Below are positions 1 through 11,242 of a DNA stretch of 64,000 bases, piece by piece. The translations under genes were made by a program, and so were the position numbers. Below the pieces are notes generated by a model. That model had not been told where the DNA came from and ran no database searches. It saw only the letters and a list, made by a program, of their open reading frames with translations. The stretch comes from Leucocoprinus leucothites (lineage: Eukaryota > Basidiomycota > Agaricomycetes > Agaricales > Agaricaceae). Each line of letters opens with the position of its first letter. Positions within the stretch are counted from its first letter, which is position 1. The stretch is from positions 62,001 to 126,000 of the forward strand of contig JAACJO010000004.1 of NCBI GenBank assembly GCA_013368445.1, given 5' to 3'.

Positions 1-3000
1 TGGAATCGGCATGTGCGTCCCATGTGTCCTTTATCGAGCGGTCAGGGCACGACCAGGATTTGAAGTGATAGTACATTGGTATGGGTTACACGTGTCACCG
101 GTGGAGCTTCTTGAGTGAAGAAATTGAGGACGGGTGTAGCATATATAATAACCTATGGTTCTACACAGGGACATGAGGACCCGTGGCGATCGAGTGAACC
201 ACACAGCACGAAATCTCAAAATGATTTCATTTCGCCCTTTACCCTCCGGTGCGGTTCTGTCGTCGGTACCTACTTTATTTTCCTCTTTTAACTTGAGTGA
301 GTCGTTGCTTTGGGGGCCGATTCGTATGTGGTGAGTCCGAAGTTCCACAAATCCAGTGCTGTGAAGATAAGGATTGTTCAGCCAAAGAGTTTGATCGAAA
401 GGAAGAAAGTACAAAGAGGAATGAACACGACTCACAGGTAGTTCTAAATCGTGCACAGCCTAGATAATGTATCAATTCTCTAAGCCTAGCGTCCTATTTA
501 ACAGGGTTATCTCACCCAAACTTCGTGTTTTAAGGACTTCATTTCCGGGCATAGAAGAGCCTCGGCATTGCATAATACGTTTAACAGGTCGGCAAACTCG
601 AGGCCACAAACGAACCCGCGCTGGCCACCTTATATCGAGCCGGAATAGATAGTATCCAGCGTCCAAGAGGAGTCAACGGCCTCGGGGCGTTCCGCACACG
701 TAGTATCACCGCTTTCGGTGTTGTAAATGGATCTTAGATTGCAACACTATCCAATTAGCAATGAAAGCATACCTAATGTACAAAACACACATTTGAAACC
801 ATCCGGATGACCCCGCTCCCCCTCAGACACCCCTTCTTTAACACGCTCTTTCCACTCCCTGTGAAAATCGGCACTCCCCTCACAGCGTCGACCTCAAGTG
901 CGTCAAGCTAAAGTGGGCCTAGCGACCTAATGGAGGCTCGTGATGTGTTATATATTCAGGATGCAGCACTTTTTACTCGTTTTATAGCCCATTTGTCGCG
1001 AGCCTCCTGCACGACCTAGTTCGGGAATAGCGGCAGAGGCAGAGGCCAAGAAGGCGAATTCGTTTCTCAATCGCGATCACGAGACTTTTATCGTGAATAT
1101 CGAGAATATGAGAGAGATCGTTTGAGAATTAGAGCTCGCTAGGGAAGGCGAGAAGTTGTTTCAAAGTGAACTGGTACGATCGGAATGTTACTTTAAGGGG
1201 AAGAACGGGAGAATGAGAGAAGAAAACACACCAAGTATGATACTCTGCTAATATCTCTTCTTGGCAAAACATAGCAAGATGGCAAGATGCCATTATTACC
1301 GTACGCCCTGTCGGATGCGCTAGCACCAACTAATTAATAGGGCGAACAAATTGTTAAAGCTTGAGCTACGCACTATAATATCCGGCTTCACTTGGACCCT
1401 TCGTATTTCCATTGGCACAATCAAGTGTACATGGACTCGATCTAGGACGAGTGGAGCCTCATGACTATCGCATCACGTCCGGCTGTGTCCCAAGTCTTGC
1501 AATGCCCGGGTTAACTTTGGTGCCGTTTTCCATGTGGGATGATGGATATTGTCGGTTGTGACAATGTGGCAGCCGAAAACAGCTGAAGCAACCGTGTCAT
1601 AAGCTCAAAAGGCGCCAACCTCCGGGGTTTGCATGCATGGAGGCAAGGTGGACTACGAGCTTCAATTTCTTTCCCGTCCTTGCATTGTTCTCGTCCCACA
1701 GAATAATGATTGAACGCTCTGAGACCCCCCGGGATAGGTTCGCCAGATGAGGCGTCGAGGTTTAAGGGGGCGTGATGGCGTGATTCGTGATCTGGAAGCG
1801 TCGTGGTTATGATCATGACAAAATTGCCGTGGTTGGTGACGCCAGGAAACCATGAGTATATTCCCACGGTAATTCTCCTACACAAGCCCTCCGGAGACCG
1901 CTGCTGTATTGAAACCATTCCGATTGACAGAAGTCGGACTCTGGAGTGCTTTCGCTCCTTAAGGCATTGGAATGATGAACAGACATTCGTCGAGCTTTGA
2001 TTCAACACTGTCGGCTCTTGATGTAGTAGCGTACATGATACACGATCTCAACTAGGCAGATAGGGGAAGGATAAGCAAATGAGTCTGAATAAGGATTATG
2101 GACAGCCAGAGAATTTGAACTACAGCATTACATGTATCCGAAGAATGAACATGGAGGGATAATAGAAAGACTCTTTTAGGTGATTTCGGACCACAGTGAA
2201 CGAGGAGGATTGGCGTCGGACTTGCTCTATATATGGGCTGCTCCATATATTCGGCGCCTACCATGGAGCGTTTGCAACGTATATTAAGGATGTAAGGCGA
2301 GAGCGAATTTTATTATCAGCTGAGGGTGGTGAGGAATCGGTTCGATCTGGAAATGATGTATGCTTGCAGGTGTGTGATCGGACTTTGAAAGCAAATATTG
2401 TAATGAGTGGGCTTATGACCTACCTCGTGGCAACGTTGTAGTACCTTCTCTTCCCAGAACAAGTCAGCACATCCACAACAGCAACATGCTGAGGGGCATT
2501 TGCATCTCTCATGGCCCGTGTCAAACTTAGGATGATCAAAGCGCTTGGAAGAACTGGACCCAACTTTCTCCATCACATCCGCCGATGATAGATATCTACT
2601 TTACACTACACCCACCACGCCCAGCGCCAGATCAACATGTTTGATGCCATGCTTACCTCCCGGTTCGGGCATTCAAAGGTCACGCTTGAGAGTCACGCTG
2701 GGGTGCACGCCCACGATGCGAACACCCGCTGCATGACTCGGAACCATCCTCGAGAGCCAAAGTCTTGGTCATGCCATCCACGCTGATACTTCCATCTTGG
2801 CGATCCAGACTTTCCTTGGCGTACCTAAAGCACTTGAAGCCAAGGTCGAAACGTTAATTTATCCCGTCCAGCTGCAGACAAAGCACGGATAATTGACATA
2901 AATTTCATTGAGAAAAGATAGACTGCTTTCATGGGTGGGAGATAATATTAAGCCAATAGAGCTTTGCGGGCCTGACCGTGCTAGCCGAAATAAAAAACCT

Positions 3001-3284
3001 TTCGTAGACGGTACAGCACTACGTTGCAAGCACTTAGTACCTGAAATATAAGCGTTAAATGCATCACATTACCCACGCCTGATTTGCGCTCGACCCCTTC
3101 CAACGCACACCGACTCATGCTCGAGTTACGCTTGCGATAAGCGCTCAATTTCTTATTCAAGTTTGGCTGCGTATGCCAACGTTCGATACCCCGGTTATTT
3201 CTAAGTGTTAATTCCAACATCACAAGAACCATGAAAAAACACATATGGAAGGGTTACACATCCGAAGCCACTGTTCACATTATA
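1..3284. other. No supported gene; decayed sequence
   Basis: I see no gene here with coherent splice phases or a recognisable fold. The longest open frames (minus 1511-2008, minus 31-456) lack family features and look like chance. Around 1822-1860 the plus strand reads LPWLVTPGNHEY, which resembles the GNHE metal-binding block of metallophosphoesterases, but I could find no other block of that family nearby. At most it is a relic. The stretch from 3261 onward belongs to the duplicated type 1 gene. Confidence 0.5.
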
Positions 3285-4625
3285 TCAGCCGTTGGTCAAG
3301 TATCGATGACTCCCTCCCTTATCCAATGCCTACAAATCCACCGGTGAGAACATATTTCAGATTGTATAATCCATGAACATACCCTCTTGTAAGCCGGCCG
3401 CGATTGGACACGCCCGATCCACTCCTTCAAGTTCGGTCCCACGAGATCGGGGTAATAATGACAGAGAACCTCGACCACATGCGATAGGACAAAGTCAGCA
3501 GCCGTTGGATGAGGATCTCCCGCAATCCATCCTCCCGTCGATTTGGCTGCTGCCAGACGTTCCTCGAGCTAGGGATAATCAGAGATGGGTGATACCTAAT
3601 TCAATCTATACTCACAACGTCGACATACTGGCGCAATTCTGGCTCTCCAAAGAGGGTCTTTAGGTCGCTCATAGTGGAAGATAAAGCCAGCTTTCCGACT
3701 CTGAGCCGCAACATGTTCGTAAGTATGGGCTCAAGTGTCCCCTGGCACGAATGCACAACTAGGGGAGAGAAGTCAGCACCCATTGCAAGCGGTAGAGGAG
3801 ATCTGAACTACAGTATAGATCGTTGAGCAATTTATCCGCGGACGCTGTAAACCTGCCACCCCCGAATCTCGCTATCAAATACTCTGTCGCGAGTCAATTA
3901 AAAAACGTCGATAATCAATGGGTATGGCACTCACGGACAATGGCTCCACTTTCCGCCAGAACGGTGCTTGAAGTGACTTCCGTGATCGCAGGTGGTTTAC
4001 CTAAAGGATGCTCTTCGAATTGTTCCGGGTCCGGAGGATATGTTTCGATGTTGAAGGGAATATTCAGCTCTTCCTGTGTTAGAGTTAAATGACCGAATGA
4101 TTGATCAATAGAGTAACACTCACAAGCAACCATAGAATCGCATGAGAGTGCGTATTCAGAACATGGTGTAATATAATACAGGGTGCCGTTGAAGTATTGA
4201 ATGGAGATGGAAAATCCTGGGCTGGGACGCTGCTAGTAGAACCGGCCGAGCCTGCTCAGCCGGCGTCAATCAGAAGCGGTACAAGTCATCCCGCTTGAGC
4301 ACGTACCACTGCCGTACAGCAGCAGTTGCAACTGTCGGTGAGCGTCAACAAGGAGCTGATGGCATTGTTCGTGATTGAGTAGGATGGGAGTAGGGTCAGG
4401 CGGCACATTGGTCTCTGATCGAGGTTAATCAGACAATACGATTTATGAACACTGAAGACGTACGCTGAGCCTCATGGCGGCTTGGTGGGGATCCTGAGGT
4501 CCTAGAATGATATTACCATCCCCACTAGCATTGAAAGAATTCATGTAGCCTGAGTTCTGAACACGCTGATCCTTAAACTCCCCCCCAATAATCTGAAAAT
4601 TATGAGCCTTCTCGAAGAACCCCAT
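3285..4625 (-). CDS. Type 1 SFN-motif protein fused to Gtt1-like glutathione S-transferase (copy A)
   Basis: Eight exons give a 326-residue protein with every splice phase consistent: 4625-4464, 4412-4307, 4251-4124, 4073-3935, 3883-3812, 3758-3616, 3568-3383 and 3329-3285. The start was chosen at MGFF because the paralogues begin there; an ATG lies five codons upstream. Residues 1-54 hold the F-x-I-x-G-G-x-F element and one SFN repeat (NSFNASGDGNIILGPQD). A linker follows, containing HRQLQLLLYGSG and then a Ser-rich part. From about residue 108 there is a complete GST: LHHV then ILWLLEELNIPF, HPLGKPPAI, LAESGAIVQYL, and the C-terminal blocks GGWIAGDPHPTAADF and WIGRVQSRPAYKR. These match the Gtt1-like class. 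The usual HSR is THSH here, and the usual Y-x-E-G-[ST] block is HSCQGT, so activity may be altered. It is the last gene of the minus-strand cluster and is paralogous to 11745-13243, but has a shorter linker and lacks eight GST residues. The family call is secure; the role of the N-terminus is unknown. Confidence 0.85.
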
Positions 4626-5041
4626 GGCAGTGAGGAGCAAGTGTAGCAGTTAGATACTTTCTGGTCACCGGCGGAGTATGGATTGGGTCCTCAAATATTT
4701 GTTCCAGGAACCCCGTGCCCATCGGCAGCACTGTAAAGCGTTGGTAATGATAGTATTAATAGATTATGGGCATGAGTTCAGCCTCAATACCTTTTGTACA
4801 TACCGGCACTTTCTTGAGCTATTTAAGAGCACTTCTAATGCGACCGAGATAATTCAAAGATCAGCAACCATGCCAAAACAAAGTCTGTATCAATGTATGG
4901 AAGTAGAGCGAGGTACCAGCCATACCGAAGAAAAAAAAAACAAGTTAAATAATGGTCAAGTAGAAAAGGAGGTAAAACACTGATTAAACAGGCCATGCAA
5001 TGGCGAAGCTAGTGTACCTAGCCTATCAGCCGTCTGGGGAT
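4626..5041. other. Spacer upstream of copy A
   Basis: This is the presumed promoter and leader of the type 1 gene at 3285-4625 plus the 3' region of the type 2 gene beginning at 5888. It is AT-rich and contains an A-run near 4931. The first bases upstream of the ATG resemble the leader of copy B (TAACTGCTACAC). Nothing else is seen. Confidence 0.5.
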
Positions 5042-5888
5042 CTACTGCACTCCCGACCACCGAGCCCCGGGGGAATCTGCCCAGATCATCCAATCAATCC
5101 TATGAAGTCATACCGAAGCTGGAAAATCTTGAGCTCACCGTGATCAGGCTCAGTTGCCCTACTAGTCTGAGAAACCTGCAGTAGAACCTCGTCAGACAAT
5201 TGATTTGGTTGCTCGCCGAAGGTTGGAGGACTAGGTCTTGTAAGTGATGGCTCTTTCTTTTGTTTTCGAGCCTTCTTCCATCTTCCGATGGCACGGGAGA
5301 TTATCGAAATAGATCCTGCTGGGGGAATCGGTTGAGCTGTTCTGCATCAGCTAAATGAGGGCGTTAAAAGTACACATGTGAGCTCACCGGAGATTTCAGG
5401 TTTTACTACAGTTTGGGCTATCTGCGGTGACTTAGCAGAGTCGTCGGTATCTGACCAGATGTATGAACAGGAAATTGTTGTGGCAACAGCAGATTACAAA
5501 CTTTGGCGTCTCCGGCTAAGTGCATCCGCAAGTACTTTCAACGGCGCACGTCATGTTAGCTAAATCCAGCCGGTGGCTCAAGGATGAAAACACACATACC
5601 TTGCCCTGCGTCAGGATGGTTTGCAAACATAATCACATTCCCACTTCCTTCACCCACATTGAGTGCATTACGATATCGTGTTCTTGTCTGATCTCCAGCA
5701 GGCGCCACGATAATATTATCTTCCCCCTGTCCCACCGTGAATGATATTTCCACCTCAGCTGCTTGAGTTGGCAAGAAAATCGTATTCGTGTCTCCTATTC
5801 TTACTTGGCCAGCCTGGTTCAAGATCATTTCAGAAGACTGAGCCTGTCGTTGCTGGTGAAGTTCCTGATCGAACACTAATTCACTCAT
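5042..5888 (-). CDS. Type 2 SFN-repeat protein (copy F)
   Basis: This gene of unknown family has five exons, aligned codon for codon with the paralogue at 8217-9107. Exon 1 is 5888-5600; later exons carry a short helix, the segment containing SPQIAQTVV, the basic segment, and a small last exon ending at a TAG shared with its paralogue. I start it at MSEL, matching MNEH, MSEQ and MSEQ in the paralogues; an ATG three codons upstream is possible. The N-terminal third has three imperfect repeats centred on QVRIGDTNTIFLP, FTVGQGEDNIIVAP and LNVGEGSGNVIM. The basic segment reads ISIISRAIGRWKKARKQKK, a possible membrane-binding or nuclear-targeting helix (inference). No enzyme motif is seen. The conserved promoter boxes lie at 6007-6039. 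Confidence 0.75.
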
Positions 5889-6006
5889 TTGAGCCATGAT
5901 AAGTAGTCAACAGTTGGGGTACAGGAGAAAGAGTGGACAGGGAAACCTGAAAGAGGGTTGAGAGTACAAGTCGTTGGGAAATCTTGCCACCTCTACCCAC
6001 CAAGCA

Positions 6007-6039
6007 CTTAAATAGGCTCCTTTCCTGACAAACAGACGC
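6007..6039 (-). promoter_or_regulatory. Conserved type 2 promoter: GCGTCTGTTT box plus CTATTTAAG
   Basis: Read on the minus strand, GCGTCTGTTT (6039-6030) is followed after 14 bases by CTATTTAAG (6015-6007), a TATA-like core about 120 bases upstream of the ATG at 5888. The same two boxes in the same order occur upstream of the other type 2 genes. Confidence 0.6.
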
Positions 6040-6884
6040 TCAACCTAGAGGCCTTGTTGTAATTCGCCCCCCTGGGACTGTTCCATAGCGCCAGAGCAGC
6101 CGTAAATAGAAAAAAAATGATACGTACCAGAAAAGGATTATGTTCCCATGCTGGTGAAGTGGCTGTAAGGAAGGTAATATGAAATAATGAAATAGTGAAA
6201 GTCCTTTATTAGCCCATAGAAATAGAGCTGTGCAGAAAGGTTTGGGAGTGGTAGATTTGGAGGCTAGGTCTCCAAACACCAAGGTATGAAACCAGAAGGG
6301 GAACGCGGACTGGTCGTCCCTGGCTTCCGCCTTTGGCACACTGCGCATTACAGCTCTGTCCTTGTCTTTTGAAGTGGTGAATAGGACAATTAAAATAGGC
6401 CGGAAATATGTTTACTCGAGCTCGACACAAAGAGGAAGAGTAAGGAAGAAGCATCAAAGTATGGCCGAGGGCACTACGTGTGACTGTCAAATTGAGGCCT
6501 CATGTTCTGGAGATCAAGTTATCTACACTTGGTTTGTTGTTGAGTCCTACCCGTTAATTTTTCTGGTGCGCCAGTACATCTCTTATCAGCTCTGATGGAT
6601 AAATCTACAAAGAGAACATTGCTTAATCACACAAGATTGGATGGTACCTGTAGTTTCCGCTGAAGACTACCTTGGCTTTATAAGGATGGCGCTTGTGCTG
6701 TGAGAATGTCATATGTATTACAGTATATTGGCTAAGCTAAGTATTCTAAAACGATGCACAACGATGAATCAAGTCGACCTGTCAACTCCCCATCAACCGT
6801 GACGCGTGACGTTATGCGTGACATCAACCCCCGAACACCTCTTGAATCCGTAAGAGGAGACCGTGCTTGTCGGGAACTTATCCC
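6040..6884. other. Spacer between copy F and type 3 relic
   Basis: Open frames at 6209-6595 on both strands are short and carry no recognisable domain. The right edge (from about 6780) aligns with the sequence downstream of the intact type 3 gene near 10490. No gene is called. Confidence 0.4.
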
Positions 6885-7525
6885 TGGACAACCACATGTT
6901 TTTCAGTCCTGATAACAGCAAGTAGCTTCAGGAGGTGCTATTTCCTCGTGTGTTCACGACCAGCGATTTGAAGATCCGAAGAACTCCTCCACCGTTACGG
7001 CCATGATCGACATAGCGTCCATCAACTTGAAGAGTGGTCGGCCTCGTTGGCGTGTCAAGTAAAGCTCCTACTGACCTGAACTGTCCTATATTAAAATATT
7101 TCTCATAGGTTACTTCCCCTTGTTTTGGCTAACGAAGGTGGGGATCATCTTATTTCTAGACCCAGTCACATTGTGCGAATGGTCGTATTGAACGACTCCC
7201 TCATTATTCCGCACGTTAGGCGGTGCAAGATGATTATCGCCCCCTCTGATGACGAATGACTGGCGAAATCTACTGCAGCCCGTAATGGCGGCATTTGATT
7301 CTGTACCTTAAACTCAAAATTAGTTTTCTGAACAGTAGAAGGGAAAATGTGATGCGCCAGTATTCCTATCCCCAGCGATATCGAATGAACCGTTGAAAGT
7401 CACGTTCCGCTGGCTGTCAAGGAGTTCAGGTATAGTAACTGTATTACCCGAATATGACGCAGCCTGTACAAATTATTGAAGGCTCGCCTCGCTGTTGGTT
7501 CAGCGACCCAATCCTGTTTCTTCAT
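6885..7525 (-). pseudogene. Broken type 3 SFN-repeat gene (copy H)
   Basis: It aligns along its whole length with the intact type 3 gene at 10592-11242, including the start (ATGAAGAA at 7525) and intron positions. Compared with that copy, one base is missing in exon 1 just after FNNLY, shifting the frame before the first repeat. A second base is missing in the G-run after SQNK, giving NKGK then TAA where the paralogue reads NKGEVTY. Between these lesions the reading FRQSFVIRGGDNHLAPP and YDHSHNVTGSRNK is still clear. It is most likely a recent pseudogene; sequencing error cannot be excluded for a single indel but is unlikely for both. Confidence 0.7.
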
Positions 7526-8216
7526 TGCACAGAGTGGAGTTGAAATGGCTTTGGATAGATGGCGCTCAATGGAAATGTGACGTTGGGAACGAGATCACTA
7601 AGAGGCACACTGACTTGTAATTGTGGATGTTGACATGGAGGAAGTATTGCGTTTGTCAAAGGGAGGCTAACTAACGCCTGCAGTCTGTTTCGGTCGGTCC
7701 TTTTTGCTCATTCTGTGGCCAGCTGCTAGTAACAGGACCTTGGACTGTGCAGCGCGAAATAACTTAAGTACAACAGCATTGCACCCTGGGAATATGTACA
7801 TCTGAAATATCTCAGCGCTTGCTGTCCCTCTCATTGGCTCGATGAATCGGGAGCTTAGATTCTGAACAGTGACATTGATTCCATGACTGGACTGGGGGCA
7901 ACGTGTATTCAACATGGAAGAGTGAAGTGGCCACTCATGCCTGATGAGGATCTTCAAGCCTCTCAGCAGTCTACTTCGCGCTTTATCAGGTCTTCCTTAT
8001 CGTGGTTAACACGTTGATAAACAGCATGATATCATGTCAATAGGGCGCCATTAATGTAACCGACAAGCGACCACGCTGAAGCACCCATGCATAGAAGTAC
8101 TTTCTGACAGATTGAAGCTAGGTATAAATCATACCAAAACGATACGAGGGCCAGGTCAGGTAGGAAAAAAGATGAAACAAAGATCCACTATCATAGCCTA
8201 CCAGCCATGCAGGGAT
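7526..8216. other. Upstream region of type 3 copy H
   Basis: Part of the duplicated block: about 7640-7980 aligns with about 11300-11620 upstream of the intact type 3 gene (shared ACAGCAAGCGC followed by ATATTTC on the minus strand). The reading frames over it (minus 7667-7957) are not conserved between the two copies, so I treat this as promoter or leader DNA, not a gene. Confidence 0.45.
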
Positions 8217-9107
8217 CTACTGTAGAGATACCCATTGAGACTCGGAAGTATCTGCCCAGAACATCGAGGCAATCCATTATCAATCACAGTGTCATAGCGA
8301 AGTTACAAAAGCGTAAGCTCACCATGATGGGTCTCGGTCGCTCTGCTAGCCCGAGGAACCTGCGGCAGAGGCTCTTCTGACAACTGAGTCGGTAGCTTGC
8401 CAAAGGCTGGTGGTCCAGGTTCCGAAAGAAAAGACTCCTTGTTTTGTTTTTCACCCTTCTTCTTTCTTCGGAAGAGCAAGGCCAGTAATGCCAGTAATTT
8501 AAGCGATTTTTTCGGTGAAGTGGGATTTGCTGAGGGTACTGTTTGAACTGCTCTGCATCAACTACGAGAGGGCATCAATAAAGGGACTACGTGAACTCAC
8601 CAACAGTTTCAACTGCTTCTTTTACAACTTGAGCCATTGGTGTTGGTTGAGCGAAGGTCTCCGTATCTGACTGGGAGTATGAGTAGGCAATCGCTAGGGT
8701 GACAACAGAAATACGTACTGCTGGGGTGTATCAACTTCAATGCGTCCTCAATCACTTTCAAAGGCACATATCAGGTCAACTCAACTCAGCCGGCGATTTA
8801 AAGCACAAAAGAAAATACCTCTATCCGCAGCAGGATGGGCTGCAGACATAATCACATTCCCATTCCCCTTGCCTACATTAAAGGAATCATGATATTGCGT
8901 TCGTGACTGATCTCCAAGAGGCGGCACGATGATATTTCTCTCTCCCTCTTCTACTCCAAACGATGCGCTTAATTCGGCGGGTTGATCCGGCAACATAATC
9001 GTATTCTGGTGCCCACGTCGAACCCGGCCAGTTTGTTTGTAGGCCATTTCGGAAGCCTGATTCCGTCGTTGCTCGAGATATAGCTGATCATGGATATGTT
9101 CGTTCAT
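8217..9107 (-). CDS. Type 2 SFN-repeat protein (copy E)
   Basis: Five exons (9107-8819, 8754-8719, 8666-8601, 8550-8323, 8251-8217) splice in phase to 217 residues. The N-terminal 96 residues carry three imperfect repeats: GRVRRGHQNTIMLPDQP, FGVEEGERNIIVPP and SFNVGKGNGNVIM, spaced about 23-27 residues. A helix-like IEDALKLIHPS and MAQVVKEAVETVG follow, then SLKLLALLALLFRRKKKG, a short hydrophobic stretch with a basic tail, then a Pro-rich tail. The family is not one I can name. The hydrophobic-basic segment could be a membrane anchor or amphipathic helix (inference). It precedes the broken type 3 gene in transcription order. The promoter boxes at 9220-9267 are the weakest of the four type 2 sets. 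Confidence 0.8.
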
Positions 9108-9219
9108 TTGAGTCGTGAGAGTAGTCGATGGTTGAGGTACGGGAAGGGAGGGGACGGGGAGGCTTGAGGAGGAGACAGGAGTGCAAACTTTAGGCCTCGT
9201 CCCCAGAGAACAAGAGGTG

Positions 9220-9267
9220 CTTATGTAGGATACAGCCTCAAGTCAACAGACACTCGAATAGACGCCC
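9220..9267 (-). promoter_or_regulatory. Conserved type 2 promoter boxes (diverged)
   Basis: On the minus strand GGGCGTCTATTC is followed by a second GTGTCTGTTGAC and then CCTACATAAG about 113 bases upstream of the ATG at 9107. The order matches the other type 2 genes, but the TATA-like box is changed from TTAAG to ATAAG. Confidence 0.45.
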
Positions 9268-10591
9268 GGTCGGTAATACATCCCACGAAGGCTGTTCCAC
9301 CACATCAGAGCAGCTGCGTACATCAAAAGCAAAATATATGCGCGCCAAAAAAAAGATCATGTGTTCTAGAGACCAAATAGTATCAATCATCTCATTAGAC
9401 GGGCGCCTAGTTGTTTAAGTTGCGCGGCGGTTTTATCATCTGCTGTTCGTTGTCACAGTTATCGAGGCACATTCTGTTCTTCAGTGTGGAAGAGGACATC
9501 AGCGTTATTTTTTGTGCCAAGGGCTGACCTGCTGGACCGTGTAGTCGCCGGAGCCAATAGGCTTGCGTTAGAAACACGGAGGCTTTTTATAAATCGATTC
9601 CCCAGATGCAAGAATGTTGCCGCGCCACAGTTTGCCCGCTACAGTCCACTTCTTGGTTTTTAGCTAGCGCCTATATACAACGAACGTTCAATCCGGAGAT
9701 CGGAGATATACAGCGAGAGATAATCAATACTAAGGTGATTGGAAGACTAGATGTGACGGTATCTAGGATATCGAATTGGAATTCAGCCAGGATTAGAAAA
9801 AAGTTCGAAGCACAGAGCGATGGAAAGCCATGCAGTAAGCCGAAATCTTCGTTTCGGGTGGGGGATCTTCGTCCGAGATGACTAGGTGGAGATAGCACAG
9901 ATCGACTACAGCACGTTCACCCATTAACGCAAATACGGAAAGCAGTATCATGCCGGAAACATTCGAAGTTGTTAGGGGACTGTGAATTCGTCCACCGAGG
10001 AAGTCTGGGAATGATGCTGGGCTTCAAGCTTTAACAAAGCCGGACGTTCCGTGATGGGACCTCTGCAACTAGAACAGTCATAAGCGGAGGATGATGCCGA
10101 ATTTCCCAATAACTAGACGCCATTTGTAGGTTCCGGCCGAGTGAGGGTTGCATTAACAGATTATCAACAAGACTAGCCACGCTCAAATGAGTTGCAGCAG
10201 CTTCAGCTACAATCAGACCGAAGGCCTCGCGCATCATTGTGTATTCAAACCCCGCCCGCCGCGCTTGGAACCTCGAAAAAAATTAGATATCTTAGGTGGC
10301 AATCCAGATTGTAGCAGTGCTCCATGTAGCTGCTACAACTCATTCGAACAATCTCATTCGATCATGCATGATGCTAGACGTATCACGAGTAGTTTCGTTG
10401 ATGATTATATTGGCATTATGAAGATGGTGGTCCTATGAAAAGCCACGCATACAGTAGCAGCTTAAGTTATTCTAGGACAGTGATGATCAATTAAGTCGAC
10501 CTCTCAATTTCCCGTCAACGTCCAGCGCGATATCGCTCCGGGAACAACTCTTGAATCCCTTCCGTAAGAAGAGAACGTGTTTGTCCAGAAA
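9268..10591. other. Spacer, nothing recognised
   Basis: 1.3 kb between the promoter of copy E and the end of the type 3 gene. Open frames at 9606-9881 (plus) and 10031-10438 (both strands) show no domain, no conserved partner in the other modules and no convincing splice structure. It may hold a decayed type 1 gene, which would complete the 2-1-3 order, but I could not see its motifs. Confidence 0.35.
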
Positions 10592-11242
10592 TTATCCCTG
10601 GACAACCAGATACTTTTCGTTCTTGCTAATAGCGGGTGGCGACAATGAACGTTGATTTCCTCGTATGTTCCATGATCTGAAGAATTGAAGAAGTCCTCTG
10701 CTCCTGCGGCCATGATCGACATGGCGTCCATCAACTTGAAAGGTGGTCAGCCTTGTGGCGAGTGAAATAGAGCTATACAAACCTGAACTATCTGCTCCCT
10801 CTATATTAAAAGAGTCCACATAGGTCACTTCCCCCTTGTTTTGGTTAACGGAGGAGGGGATCATCCTATTTCGAGACCCGGTCACATTGTGTGAATAGTC
10901 GTATTGCACGACCCCCTCATTATTCCACACGTCAGGTGGTGCCAAACGATTATCATCCCCTCTGATAACGAATGACTGGCGAAATTCACTGGAGCCCGTA
11001 ATGGCGGCATTTGAGCCCGCACCTTAAACTCTGAGTTAGTATTCCGAACAGTAGAAGAGAAAATGTGACGCACTAATATTCCTATTCCCAGCGATATTGA
11101 ATGAGTTCTTAAACGTCACGTTTCGTTGGATGTCAGGGAATGCGGGGATAGTAACTGCGTTACCCGAGCCGGACACAATTTTGTACGAATTGTTGAAGAT
11201 CCGTGATGCTGCTGGTCTAACGCCATCATCCCGGTTCTTCAT
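10592..11242 (-). CDS. Type 3 SFN tandem-repeat protein (copy I)
   Basis: Three exons (11242-11074, 11022-10783, 10734-10592) splice in phase to 183 residues. Almost the whole protein is made of copies of one motif: FNNSYKIVSGSGNAVTIP, FKNSFNIAGNRNISAG, FRQSFVIRGDDNRLAPP, YDYSHNVTGSRNRMIP and YVDSFNIEG. Units are about 22-27 residues and rich in Asn, Gly and Ser, the composition expected for stacked beta turns. The C-terminus is basic (DHGRRSRG) and ends LVVQG. There is no signal peptide and no enzyme motif. It follows the GST fusion gene at 11745-13243 in transcription order, and its broken copy is at 6885-7525. Function unknown; a beta-solenoid or amyloid-forming fold is an inference from the periodicity. 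Confidence 0.75.

Noticed and set aside
31..456. Minus-strand open frame of 141 codons
   Set aside because: No recognisable motif, no paralogue in the cluster and no supporting splice structure.
1511..2008. Minus-strand open frame of 165 codons
   Set aside because: Composition and lack of motifs suggest chance; no neighbouring exons could be joined.
3373..3663. Plus-strand open frame of 96 codons, nearly identical to 11833-12144
   Set aside because: It is antisense to the conserved GST C-terminal exons; its conservation is explained by the GST duplication.
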